DNA of 10,036 nucleotides from Prevotellaceae bacterium UBA1746 (GCA_905369775.1 CAJPJR010000067.1:1-10036); one strand, 5' to 3'; positions 1-6,908 are shown, numbered from the stretch's first letter. Notes: generated by a model from the letters alone, not told the origin. Translations and numbers: made by a program.

Positions 1-371
1 CGGTTTTGTTGTAGTAGGATTTGTATGGTGCGCTCTTTTTCGTCGACGAGTTGTTGCAAATAGCGAACACGCTCACGAAGTATCGCGATTTCTGTCGTGG
101 GGTCTTCGATAGTGTCGTCGTTGTCGGTAGAAGTTGGGGCAAAGGGGAGTTGGCCTTGGGTTGCTTCTGTGGAGGATGTGGGCTGAGGATCGGAAGACGG
201 TGTGCTTTGAGGATGTTCGGCTTGGTAAGCTCGGATGCGAGACTCCGGTATGGGGGTAAGTCCCGATTCGTAAGCTTGAAGTGTGCGTAAACTGACTCCA
301 AAGCTGTCTGCAAATTCCTTTTGGTTCATCTGCAGCGAGAGGCGAAGTGCTTTAAGTTCGTGATTGGTCAT
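1..371 (-). CDS. XRE-family helix-turn-helix transcriptional regulator, partial (C-terminus off the left edge)
   Basis: Reading the minus strand from the ATG at 371-369 gives 123 complete codons with no stop before the window edge. Residues about 3-50 form a Cro/C1 (XRE) type helix-turn-helix: the pattern NQKEFADSFGVS (16-27) followed by LRTLQAYESG (28-37) fits the scaffold and recognition helices and the usual W/YE-x-G ending. Residues about 54-94 are a Pro/Ser/Thr/Asp-rich, probably disordered linker. Residues 95-123 look like an amphipathic coiled coil, with a/d positions L98, V102, L105, V109, K112, I116 and L119 spaced 4-3-4-3-4-3. A DNA-binding dimer is the natural inference. The target is unknown. 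The gene is divergent from the nqr operon across about 640 bp. No Shine-Dalgarno is seen, and the start was chosen because it is the first ATG ahead of the intact HTH. Two palindromes near its predicted promoter could be autoregulatory operators, but this is inference. It could also be a remnant prophage-type regulator; nothing else phage-like is visible. Confidence 0.85.
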   Translation of the reverse strand, partial: MTNHELKALRLSLQMNQKEFADSFGVSLRTLQAYESGLTPIPESRIRAYQAEHPQSTPSSDPQPTSSTEATQGQLPFAPTSTDNDDTIEDPTTEIAILRERVRYLQQLVDEKERTIQILLQQN

Positions 372-437
372 GGAGAGCGGTGTCAGTGAGTGGGTTGTGA
401 TGAGAGGCAGGGGTGATTTGTTTGTTTTCTTCCTTTC

Positions 438-450
438 CGCAGTTTCTGCG
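438..450. repeat. Palindrome CGCAG-TTT-CTGCG (copy 1)
   Basis: Perfect 5-bp inverted repeat around a 3-nt centre. The context TTC-CGCAG-TTT-CTGCG-TC agrees with copy 2 (TTG-CGCAG-AAG-CTGCG-TC) at 14 of 18 positions, including TT before and TC after the palindrome. It lies inside the predicted leader of the XRE gene, about 30-45 nt downstream of the expected start of transcription. It is a candidate protein-binding site; as RNA it could form only a short hairpin. Confidence 0.5.
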
Positions 451-487
451 TCCCGCGGTTTAAGGGATGTGTACTGCGGCTTTGCGG

Positions 488-495
488 CAAAGATA
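488..495 (-). promoter_or_regulatory. Candidate -7 box for the XRE regulator gene
   Basis: On the minus strand this octamer reads TATCTTTG, a full match to the Bacteroidota -7 consensus TAnnTTTG. It would start transcription around 480-483 and leave a leader of roughly 110 nt before the ATG at 371. A convincing -33 TTTG is not present at the expected 19-21 nt spacing (about 515-520), so this is only a candidate. It is the only CAAAnnTA occurrence I found between the two divergent genes. Confidence 0.5.
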
Positions 496-527
496 CGTAT
501 TTATAATTGAGGAAATACGCATTCTTG

Positions 528-540
528 CGCAGAAGCTGCG
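528..540. repeat. Palindrome CGCAG-AAG-CTGCG (copy 2)
   Basis: Second copy of the CGCAG-N3-CTGCG inverted repeat, exactly 90 bp from copy 1, on the upstream side of the minus-strand -7 box. A G-T pair (527/541) extends the stem, and a short T run follows (543-547), so on the plus strand it superficially resembles a weak terminator. No plus-strand gene precedes it, so an operator role is more plausible. The binding protein is unknown; the adjacent XRE regulator is the obvious candidate. Confidence 0.5.
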
Positions 541-872
541 TCTTTTTACGTGTTTTCTTTGTGCTCTAAGGTGAAAATTGGTTATTTGTGCTACGCTTGT
601 GCGTCTTTTGTGCGCGTGATAGCGTGATCTTCGCAAAGTTGAGGTTGGTATTTATGAAATTGTCGCGTTTAAAATGAAAGACAGTGCATCAGAAAAAGAA
701 AATCGATCGATGAAAATTGTGCTTCTGCGGTTTGAATTCTGTGCATGCCGTAATTTCTTTCCATTGATTATTAGGGTTTTGTGCGATGCGCGCAGCGGGA
801 TGCCGCAGAGAGGCTGAGTGTGAAATTTTACCTGTTGTTTTATCCGAATCGTCGTGCTTTGCGTATCGTAAA

Positions 873-904
873 TTTGTGGGAGCCAAAAAAACTAACTATT
901 TTTG
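873..904 (+). promoter_or_regulatory. Promoter of the nqrABCDEF operon
   Basis: TTTG at 873-876 (-33 element), a 20-nt spacer, then TATTTTTG at 897-904, a complete match to the Bacteroidota -7 consensus TAnnTTTG. Transcription should begin near 910-912, giving an untranslated leader of about 100 nt before nqrA. No other full match on this strand was found between 372 and 1012. Confidence 0.8.
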
Positions 905-922
905 CACAGCCTTTCGTATGCA

Positions 923-982
923 CGAGCGACGCGCGCGAGTGATGTCGTCGTTCGCAGATTGTCTTGTTTTGTCGAGACAGTC
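923..982 (+). promoter_or_regulatory. Structured 5' leader of the nqr operon (two consecutive hairpins)
   Basis: Hairpin 1 pairs CGAGCGACG (923-931) with CGTCGTTCG (946-954), 9 bp with one G-T pair and a 14-nt loop. Hairpin 2 pairs GATTGTCT (957-964) with AGACAGTC (975-982), 8 bp with one G-T pair and a 10-nt loop. Only two nucleotides separate them. The remaining 29 nt up to the nqrA ATG are A/T-rich and apparently unpaired, which suits translation initiation in a phylum that makes little use of Shine-Dalgarno pairing. The pairing is visible in the sequence. A regulatory function is inference, and I do not recognise a known riboswitch class. Confidence 0.5.
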
Positions 983-1011
983 GATAACGAGCAATAATTT
1001 TATCTCACTAT

Positions 1012-2358
1012 ATGGACATTTACAAGATCAAAAAGGGATTGCGCCTGCGATTGGCCGGTGAAGCGCACCGGTCTACGCGAGAAGTAGCCCCTTCGACTGA
1101 GTATGCCGTGCGACCGGCCGACTTCGGCGGGATGACTCCCAAGGTGTTGGTCAAGGTTGGTGATGCTGTACTCGTCGGTACCCCGTTGTTTGTCGACAAG
1201 GCGACGGAACAGGTGAAAGTTGTTTCGCCTGTGAGCGGCACCATCACCGCGGTAGAGCGCGGCGAACGCCGTAAGCTCTTGAGTATTCGCATTCAGCCCG
1301 ATAGTGTACAGGTAGCAAAGGACTTTGAACTGCCTGTCAACGACGGAGAAGCTGTTGTGCGTCTGCTGCTGGAGAGCGGCCTTTTCGCCTATCTTCGTCA
1401 GCGCCCCTACGATGTGGTACCCACACCGGGTGTCGCACCTCGCGACATCTTCGTCAGTGCGTTCTCTTCCATGCCTTTGGCAGCAGATTTCACTTATGTC
1501 GCAGCCGGACAAGAGGTGGACTTCAAGGCCGGTATTGCCGCGTTGGCCAAAGTGGCACCGGTACATGTCGGTGTCAACGACGAGCAACTCAACACTCCCC
1601 TGCTGCCCATCAGCGCACCGCAGGTCACTGTTGCCTGCTTCAGCGGTCCGAATCCGGCCGGCAATGTGGGGGTGCAGATCAACCGCGTGGCGCCTGTCAA
1701 CAAGGGCGAGACGGTGTGGACCATGGCTCCCGAGGCTGTGATTTTCCTCGGCCGCTTGTTGCGCACCGGTAAGCTGGATTTCACGCGAACCATCGCCGTG
1801 GGCGGCAGCGAAATCGAAGCGCCGCAATATGCACGGGTGAAAGTCGGTGCGAAACTCTCGTCTATTCTCGAGGGGCAGCTGTTGCCTGCCGAACACCACG
1901 TGCGCATCATCAACGGCAATCCGCTTGTGGGCCAGAAAGCCACGATGGATGATTTCCTCGGTGCCCAAGTGACGGAAGTAACCGTCATTCCCGAAGGAGA
2001 CGATGTGCACGAAGTGCTCGGTTGGATCCGTCCGCGTCTCGACAGCTTCTCGACGAGTCGCAGCTATTTCTCTTGGCTCAGCGGGAAAAAGCCTTATACC
2101 CTCGATTGCCGTGTGAAAGGTGGCGAACGCCACATGATTATGTCGGCAGAATACGAGAGTGTGTTCCCAATGGACATCTATCCTTCTTATTTGATCAAGG
2201 CTATTATCACGGGCGACATCGATCGTCAGGAAGCCTTGGGCATTTATGAAGTGGCACCTGAGGATTTTGCACCGGCAGAGTTCGTGTGCTCTTCAAAACT
2301 CGAGTTGCAGCGCATCGTACGTGAGGGACTCGACTTGCTCCGCAAGGAAAATGCTTGA
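1012..2358 (+). CDS. nqrA: Na+-translocating NADH:quinone reductase subunit A
   Basis: 448 aa, about the normal length of NqrA. The N-terminus IKKGLRLRLAGEA is the characteristic opening of this subunit, related to RnfC but without the RnfC iron-sulfur motifs. The region around residues 60-95 (VSPVSGTITAVERGERRKLLSI) is the biotinyl/lipoyl-like barrel-sandwich part. No signal peptide or membrane span is seen, as expected for a peripheral cytoplasmic subunit; the family is associated with the quinone-binding side of the complex. The ATG at 1012 is preceded by A/T-rich sequence with no Shine-Dalgarno. It is the first gene of the operon, 14 bp before nqrB. Long open frames on the opposite strand across this gene are codon-bias shadows. 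NqrA together with NqrF separates this complex from the related Rnf complex. Confidence 0.97.
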   Translation: MDIYKIKKGLRLRLAGEAHRSTREVAPSTEYAVRPADFGGMTPKVLVKVGDAVLVGTPLFVDKATEQVKVVSPVSGTITAVERGERRKLLSIRIQPDSVQVAKDFELPVNDGEAVVRLLLESGLFAYLRQRPYDVVPTPGVAPRDIFVSAFSSMPLAADFTYVAAGQEVDFKAGIAALAKVAPVHVGVNDEQLNTPLLPISAPQVTVACFSGPNPAGNVGVQINRVAPVNKGETVWTMAPEAVIFLGRLLRTGKLDFTRTIAVGGSEIEAPQYARVKVGAKLSSILEGQLLPAEHHVRIINGNPLVGQKATMDDFLGAQVTEVTVIPEGDDVHEVLGWIRPRLDSFSTSRSYFSWLSGKKPYTLDCRVKGGERHMIMSAEYESVFPMDIYPSYLIKAIITGDIDRQEALGIYEVAPEDFAPAEFVCSSKLELQRIVREGLDLLRKENA

Positions 2359-2372
2359 AACCATAAACGACA

Positions 2373-3533
2373 ATGATACAAAAGTTTTTTGATAACGTCC
2401 GTCCGCATTTCGAGCCCGGCGGGAAGCTCCACGCTTTTCGCAGTGTGTTCGACGGATTCGAGACCTTTGCGGTAGTGCCCAACAAAACGTCGCGCGTCGG
2501 CGTGAGTGTGCACGATGCCATCGACTCGAAACGCATTATGAGTTTCGTGGTCATTGCCTTGATTCCCGCACTGCTGGTGGGTATGTACAACATCGGTTTC
2601 CAGAACTACAAGGCGGCCGGCCTCGATGGTTCGTTCTGGGCCTGCTTCTGCTATGGCCTGGCGGTGATGCTTCCCAAAATCGTGGTGAGCTACGTCGTGG
2701 GACTCGGAATCGAGTTTATTGTGGCGCAGTGGAAGAACGAAGAGATCCAAGAAGGTTTTCTTGTGTCGGGCATGCTGATCCCGATGATCGTGCCCGTCGG
2801 TACTCCGTTGTGGATGCTTGCCGTGGCAGTGGCGTTCTCCGTGATCTTCGCCAAAGAAATTTACGGCGGCACGGGAATGAATATTTTCAACCCCGCACTC
2901 GTGACGCGTGCTTTCCTCTTTTTCGCTTGGCCGACCAAGATGAGCGGCGACGCCGTGTGGGTGAGCACTGAAAAAGTGCTGGGCATGGGCAATCAGTTGC
3001 CCGACGGTTTCACCTCCGCCACTGCTTTGGGACAAGCCGGTGCGAATCACGCCGTGACGACGCCCGTTTGGGACATGTTCACCGGATTGATGCCCGGTTC
3101 TATCGGTGAGACTTCGTTCATCGCCATCATGTTAGGCGCAGCTCTCCTGCTCTGGACACGCATTGCTTCGTGGCGCACGATGTTTAGTGTCTTCGCCGGT
3201 GGTGCCCTCGTGGCTTTGCTCTTCAAAGGTCTGGGTTCTGCAGACAGCGTTTCGGCACAGCTCGGTCTGGAACACCTGTTGCTCGGCGGTTTTGCCTTCG
3301 GTGCGGTGTTTATGGCCACTGATCCCGTGACTTCTGCGCGCACCGAGAAAGGACAATACGTGTATGGCTTCCTCATTGGCGCATTGGCCATCACGATTCG
3401 TGTCCTCAATCCCGGATACCCTGAAGGCATGATGCTCGCCATCCTATTCATGAACATGTTTGCCCCGCTCATCGACTATGTGTTCGTGCAGCGCAACATC
3501 AACAAGCGCTTGCGTCGCGCCAAACAACAATAA
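2373..3533 (+). CDS. nqrB: Na+-translocating NADH:quinone reductase subunit B (covalent FMN, membrane)
   Basis: 386 aa integral membrane subunit with many hydrophobic segments, for example residues about 52-72, 88-115, 130-165, 180-190 and several in the C-terminal half. Family hallmarks include VSYVVGLGIEF, GFLVSGMLIPMIVPVGTPLWM, KEIYGGTGMNIFNPALVTRAFLFFAWP and MATDPVTSARTEKGQYVYG. NqrB carries an FMN bound through a phosphoester to a threonine and contributes to Na+ and quinone chemistry. The attachment motif here is D211-G-F-T-S-A-T217, so Thr217 is the predicted FMN site; the usual motif is S/T-G-A-T, and the Ser215 in place of Gly is slightly unusual. The protein is somewhat shorter than the Vibrio subunit. 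Spacing is 14 bp from nqrA and 13 bp to nqrC. Confidence 0.97.
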   Translation: MIQKFFDNVRPHFEPGGKLHAFRSVFDGFETFAVVPNKTSRVGVSVHDAIDSKRIMSFVVIALIPALLVGMYNIGFQNYKAAGLDGSFWACFCYGLAVMLPKIVVSYVVGLGIEFIVAQWKNEEIQEGFLVSGMLIPMIVPVGTPLWMLAVAVAFSVIFAKEIYGGTGMNIFNPALVTRAFLFFAWPTKMSGDAVWVSTEKVLGMGNQLPDGFTSATALGQAGANHAVTTPVWDMFTGLMPGSIGETSFIAIMLGAALLLWTRIASWRTMFSVFAGGALVALLFKGLGSADSVSAQLGLEHLLLGGFAFGAVFMATDPVTSARTEKGQYVYGFLIGALAITIRVLNPGYPEGMMLAILFMNMFAPLIDYVFVQRNINKRLRRAKQQ

Positions 3534-3546
3534 AGCGAACCAGACA

Positions 3547-4248
3547 ATGAAACTCAATACTAACAGCAACGTTTATACGCTTGTCTATGCTTCGGTGCTG
3601 GTGATTTTCGCCGCATTCTTGCTGGCCTTCGTGGCTTCAGCGCTCAAAAGCAAACAAGACGAGAATGTAGCCAACGATAAGCGCGGACAAATTCTTGCGG
3701 CACTCAATATCCGCAACACGCCCGATGTGGTGGCGGCCTACCAGAAAAACATTGTGAGTGCACCTGTTCTCAATGTAAAAGGGGAAGTTGTGGACACGGC
3801 CGGCGGTTTTGATGTCGATTCGAAGGACATCACGGCCAAAGAAGATGCGAAGAAGCGCTTGCCCCTCTACGTGGCAAAGGTGAACAACGACACGATTTAC
3901 GTCGTTCCTCTCTTCGGTCGCGGCTTGTGGGGCGGCATTTCGGGTTATCTGGCCCTGAAAAAGGATTTCAACACGGTCTATGGCGCCTACTTCACCCACG
4001 AGAGTGAAACGGCTGGCCTCGGAGCGCGCATCGTGGAGGAAGACTTCCAGCGGAAGTTCATCGGTAAGAAAGTCTTCACCGACGATTCTTTCAATAAGGT
4101 TGCGCTTGCACTGAGCAAAAAGATCGAAGATCCCGAACATCAAGTGGATGCGATCACGGGCGCCACGCTGACGAGCAACGGAGTGACCGGCATGTTTGCC
4201 ACGAGTCTCGAACCTTACAAGCTTTACTTCTCTGCCCATCATCAATAA
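3547..4248 (+). CDS. nqrC: Na+-translocating NADH:quinone reductase subunit C (covalent FMN, periplasmic)
   Basis: 233 aa from the ATG at 3547. An in-frame ATG at 3460 exists but lies inside nqrB, and the extra residues are unrelated to the family, so 3547 is preferred. Residues about 11-33 form a single N-terminal membrane anchor, and the rest is a soluble FMN-binding domain on the outer face of the inner membrane. The flavinylation motif D201-A-I-T-G-A-T207 is intact, so Thr207 should carry covalent FMN, attached by an ApbE-type flavin transferase (not encoded in this window). Other family features are LPLYVAKVNNDTIYVVPLFG and GLWGGISGYLAL, plus the HESETAGLGARI segment. It receives electrons and passes them toward NqrB. 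Spacing is 13 bp from nqrB and 19 bp to nqrD. Confidence 0.97.
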   Translation: MKLNTNSNVYTLVYASVLVIFAAFLLAFVASALKSKQDENVANDKRGQILAALNIRNTPDVVAAYQKNIVSAPVLNVKGEVVDTAGGFDVDSKDITAKEDAKKRLPLYVAKVNNDTIYVVPLFGRGLWGGISGYLALKKDFNTVYGAYFTHESETAGLGARIVEEDFQRKFIGKKVFTDDSFNKVALALSKKIEDPEHQVDAITGATLTSNGVTGMFATSLEPYKLYFSAHHQ

Positions 4249-4267
4249 TATAAAGACGATAACACTT

Positions 4268-4888
4268 ATGAGTCTTTTCTCAAAACGAAACAAGGAGGTT
4301 CTCACCGGCCCCTTGAACCTCGACAACCCCATTGTGGGGCAGGTGCTCGGCATCTGTTCGGCCTTGGCTGTGACTTCGCAGTTGAAACCGGCTATCGTGA
4401 TGGGACTTTCGGTCACGGTGATCACGGCTTTTTCCAATGTGATCATTTCGTTGATCAGAAACACCATTCCTTCGCGTATTCGCATCATTGTTCAGCTTGT
4501 CGTCGTGGCGGCGCTCGTCACAGTGGTGAGCCAAATCCTCAAAGCCTACGCATATGATGTGAGTGTTCAGCTTTCTGTCTACGTGGGATTGATTATTACG
4601 AACTGTATTCTCATGGGACGTCTCGAAGCGTTCGCCATGATGAACGGACCGTGGGAGTCTTTCCTCGATGGCATCGGCAATGGACTGGGCTATGCCTGGA
4701 TTTTGGTCGTTGTAGGCTTCGTGCGCGAACTCCTGGGCTCGGGCTCTCTTTTCGGAATGCCCATCCCCGGACTGGAAAACAATGCGTTTTTCCACAATGG
4801 TATGATGACGATGCCGGCTATGGCGCTGATCATCTGCGGTTGCGTGGTGTGGGCGCATCGTGCCATCAATGATCGACGGAAACAATGA
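4268..4888 (+). CDS. nqrD: Na+-translocating NADH:quinone reductase subunit D (membrane)
   Basis: 206 aa from the ATG at 4268. The frame is open back to 4196, but that part overlaps nqrC and does not resemble the family. It is a compact, very hydrophobic protein with about six membrane helices in the NqrDE/RnfAE fold. Cys30 (LGICSALAVT) and Cys113 (ITNCILMGR) match the two conserved half-channel cysteines that, with two from NqrE, hold the intramembrane iron centre. Further hallmarks are PIVGQVLG, MGRLEAFAMMNGPWESFLDGIGNGLGY and FVRELLGSG. Spacing is 19 bp after nqrC and 38 bp before nqrE, the widest gap in the operon. Confidence 0.97.
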   Translation: MSLFSKRNKEVLTGPLNLDNPIVGQVLGICSALAVTSQLKPAIVMGLSVTVITAFSNVIISLIRNTIPSRIRIIVQLVVVAALVTVVSQILKAYAYDVSVQLSVYVGLIITNCILMGRLEAFAMMNGPWESFLDGIGNGLGYAWILVVVGFVRELLGSGSLFGMPIPGLENNAFFHNGMMTMPAMALIICGCVVWAHRAINDRRKQ

Positions 4889-4926
4889 GAACGTTTCCCG
4901 AACAAATCGACAACTGACAATTAGAT

Positions 4927-5556
4927 ATGGAACATCTGCTAAGTCTTTTCGTCCGCTCTATTTTTGTGGACAACATGATATTTGCGTTCTTCCTCGGTAT
5001 GTGCTCATATTTGGCCGTATCGAAGAACGTGAAAACGGCGCTCGGACTTGGAGTGGCGGTCACTTTCGTACTTGTGGTGACCGTTCCGATCGACTATCTC
5101 CTGCAAGTCTATGTGTTGAACCCCGATTGCATTGTGAAAGGTGTGGATCTGAGCTTCCTCTCATTCATCCTTTTCATTGCGGTGATCGCAGGTATCACGC
5201 AATTGGTGGAGATGGCGGTCGAACGCTTCTCCCCTTCGCTCTATGCCGCGCTGGGTATTTTCCTTCCCCTCATTGCTGTGAACTGCGCCATCATGGGTGC
5301 GTCGCTCTTTATGCAGCAGCGCATTCTAATGGATCCCGCAACGAGCACGCAGGCCATCGGAAGCGTGTGGGATGCCCTCGTGTATGCACTGGGTTCCGGG
5401 CTTGGTTGGCTCTTGGCCATCGTGGCACTTGCTGCAATTCGCGAGAAAATGGCCTATACCAACGTGCCCAAGCCGCTTCAAGGCCTCGGCATCACGTTTA
5501 TCACCGTGGGGTTGATGGCAATGGCCTTTATGTGTTTCTCCGGTCTTAAAATTTAA
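4927..5556 (+). CDS. nqrE: Na+-translocating NADH:quinone reductase subunit E (membrane)
   Basis: 209 aa, paralogous to NqrD with inverted topology. Cys26 (FFLGMCSYLAVS) and Cys120 (AVNCAIMGASLF) fall at the positions expected for the ligands of the iron centre shared with NqrD. Other hallmarks are FVDNMIFAFFLGMC at the start, QLVEMAVERFSPSLYAALG in the middle and AAIREKMAYTNVPKPLQGLG near the C-terminus. Six membrane helices are expected. The ATG at 4927 gives the canonical N-terminus MEHLLSLFVRSIF and lacks a Shine-Dalgarno. A long open frame in another phase (4860-5549) is a shadow of this gene. Confidence 0.97.
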   Translation: MEHLLSLFVRSIFVDNMIFAFFLGMCSYLAVSKNVKTALGLGVAVTFVLVVTVPIDYLLQVYVLNPDCIVKGVDLSFLSFILFIAVIAGITQLVEMAVERFSPSLYAALGIFLPLIAVNCAIMGASLFMQQRILMDPATSTQAIGSVWDALVYALGSGLGWLLAIVALAAIREKMAYTNVPKPLQGLGITFITVGLMAMAFMCFSGLKI

Positions 5557-5579
5557 TCGGAATTTTCCACCACTACCCT

Positions 5580-6854
5580 ATGGATACAACTCTTATAATA
5601 ACAAGTATTGGTGTCTTCTTTGCCATCATCATCGTGTTGGTGGTAATTTTGCTCATCGCGAAATACTATCTTTCCCCTTCCGGTAAGGTCAAAATCACGA
5701 TCAACGGTAAGGATACCCTCGAGGTGGAGCAAGGCGGTAGCCTGCTCACCACACTTTCTGAGAACGGTGTGTATTTGCCCTCCGCATGTGGCGGTAAAGG
5801 TTCGTGCGGTCAGTGCAAATGCCAGATCGTTGAAGGTGGAGGAGAGATTCTCGACTCTGAAAAGGGACATTTCACGCGTAAAGAAATCAAGGACAATTGG
5901 CGTCTGGGCTGCCAAGCGAAAGTAAAGGGCGACCTTGCCATCAAAGTCCCCGAAAGCGTTATGGGCGTCAAGGAATGGGAGTGCACCGTGATCGGCAACC
6001 GCAACGTGGCAACGTTCATCAAAGAGTTCAAAGTGCAGCTGCCTCCGGGAGAACACATGGACTTTGAGCCGGGATCCTATGCGCAAATTCAGATTCCAGC
6101 CTTCTCGATGGACTATGATAAGGACATCGACAAGAGTCTGATCGGTGATTTATATTTGCCCGCCTGGGAAAAGTTTGGTCTCTTGGGACTCAAGTGCGTA
6201 AACACCGAACCCACGATCCGCGCCTACTCCATGGCAAACTATCCCGACGAAGGAGATATCATCACACTTACCGTGCGCATTGCGACACCTCCCTTCAAAC
6301 CAAAAGAACAGGGCCCCGGATTTCAGGATGTCATGCCCGGTATTGCTTCTTCCTACATCTTTAGTTTGAAGCCCGGCGACAAAGTGATGATGAGTGGTCC
6401 TTACGGTGAGTTCCACCCGCACTACGATTCGAAACGTGAAATGATTTGGGTCGGCGGAGGTGCCGGTATGGCTCCGCTTCGTGCGCAAATCATGCACTTG
6501 CTCAAGACGAAAAACGTGCGTGATCGCGAGATGCACTATTTCTACGGCGCGCGCGCCATCGATGAAGTCTTCTTCCTCGAAGATTTCCTCCAGCTCGAGA
6601 AGGATTTCCCCAACTTCCATTTCCACCTCGCGCTCGACCGTCCCGATCCCAAGGCCGATGCCATGGGCGTGAAGTACACTCCCGGGTTCATTGCTCCCGT
6701 GATGGGCGATACTTATCTCAAAGCGCATGAAGCGCCCGAGGATATTGAGTATTACCTCTGCGGACCTCCCATGATGTCCAAGACGGTGCTCGATCTGCTT
6801 GATTCGCTCGGTGTGGAGCGAGATATGATTTCGTTCGATGATTTCGGCGGGTGA
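5580..6854 (+). CDS. nqrF: Na+-translocating NADH:quinone reductase subunit F (NADH dehydrogenase, FAD, 2Fe-2S)
   Basis: 424 aa; the electron entry subunit, oxidising NADH on the cytoplasmic side. Domains in order: one N-terminal membrane helix (about 5-28); a plant-type ferredoxin domain (about 36-125) with ligands Cys70, Cys76, Cys79 and Cys111 (ACGGKGSCGQC and RLGC); an FAD-binding domain of the ferredoxin-NADP reductase family with R214-A-Y-S217-M-A-N; and an NADH-binding domain with V291-GGGAGMAP and C394-GPP, ending in FDDFGG. All cofactor motifs look intact. It lies 23 bp after nqrE, is the last gene of the operon and is followed by a strong terminator. NqrF is what makes this a NADH-oxidising Nqr complex and not Rnf. 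Confidence 0.98.
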   Translation: MDTTLIITSIGVFFAIIIVLVVILLIAKYYLSPSGKVKITINGKDTLEVEQGGSLLTTLSENGVYLPSACGGKGSCGQCKCQIVEGGGEILDSEKGHFTRKEIKDNWRLGCQAKVKGDLAIKVPESVMGVKEWECTVIGNRNVATFIKEFKVQLPPGEHMDFEPGSYAQIQIPAFSMDYDKDIDKSLIGDLYLPAWEKFGLLGLKCVNTEPTIRAYSMANYPDEGDIITLTVRIATPPFKPKEQGPGFQDVMPGIASSYIFSLKPGDKVMMSGPYGEFHPHYDSKREMIWVGGGAGMAPLRAQIMHLLKTKNVRDREMHYFYGARAIDEVFFLEDFLQLEKDFPNFHFHLALDRPDPKADAMGVKYTPGFIAPVMGDTYLKAHEAPEDIEYYLCGPPMMSKTVLDLLDSLGVERDMISFDDFGG

Positions 6855-6871
6855 TCAATTCCGCAAACCTT

Positions 6872-6908
6872 ATTCCCTCTCTTGCTCCGGCGAGAGAGGG
6901 AATTTTTT
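6872..6908 (+). terminator. Rho-independent terminator of the nqr operon
   Basis: The stem runs from 6872 to 6885 and from 6890 to 6903: ATTCCCTCTC-TTGC pairs with GCGA-GAGAGGGAAT, about 14 bp with one T-G pair around the tetraloop TCCG. A run of six T (6903-6908) overlaps and follows the stem. It starts 17 nt after the nqrF stop codon. This is a textbook intrinsic terminator and closes the operon. Confidence 0.93.

Larger units (their letters stand above)
372..1011. other. Gene-free divergent intergenic region between the XRE gene and nqrA
   Basis: About 640 bp with no coding sequence that I can support. Open frames here are short, lack family features, or run into nqrA in the wrong frame. 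The left third (about 430-545) holds the XRE promoter candidate and the two palindromes. The middle (about 545-870) is AT-richer and shows little structure apart from a 10-bp palindrome ATCGATCGAT at 702-711. The right part carries the nqr promoter (873-904) and its structured leader (about 911-1011). A small RNA in the middle cannot be excluded, but nothing positive indicates one. Confidence 0.6.

Noticed and set aside
527..547. Plus-strand terminator (hairpin plus T run)
   Set aside because: The stem is only 5-6 bp and no plus-strand gene precedes it; it is better explained as one of a pair of palindromes.
786..1061. Plus-strand open frame of 91 codons upstream of and into nqrA
   Set aside because: It covers the nqr promoter and leader, overlaps nqrA in another frame and has no recognisable protein features.
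1000..2133. Long open frame of 377 codons on the minus strand opposite nqrA
   Set aside because: It mirrors the codon bias of nqrA, has a His/Arg/Gln-rich composition, shows no family motifs and lies wholly under a certain gene.
2244..3050. Open frame of 268 codons on the minus strand opposite nqrA/nqrB
   Set aside because: His/Asp/Arg-rich shadow of the membrane protein NqrB; it spans two genes and has no recognisable features.
3460..3546. Upstream extension of nqrC starting inside nqrB
   Set aside because: The extra residues are unrelated to NqrC and overlap NqrB by 74 bp; the ATG at 3547 gives the family's normal N-terminus and membrane anchor.
4196..4267. Upstream extension of nqrD starting inside nqrC
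   Set aside because: It overlaps the end of nqrC and lacks NqrD similarity; the ATG at 4268 gives the normal length and puts the conserved cysteines near their usual positions.
3637..4488. Open frame of 283 codons on the minus strand opposite nqrC/nqrD
   Set aside because: Shadow of two certain genes, with no promoter or motif of its own.
4860..5549. Plus-strand open frame of 229 codons overlapping nqrE in another phase
   Set aside because: Arg/Cys/His-rich translation without motifs; nqrE in the other frame is unambiguous.
1012..6854. Rnf (ferredoxin:NAD) complex instead of Nqr
   Set aside because: NqrA lacks RnfC iron-sulfur motifs, no RnfB is present, and NqrF has the ferredoxin-FAD-NADH layout unique to Nqr.
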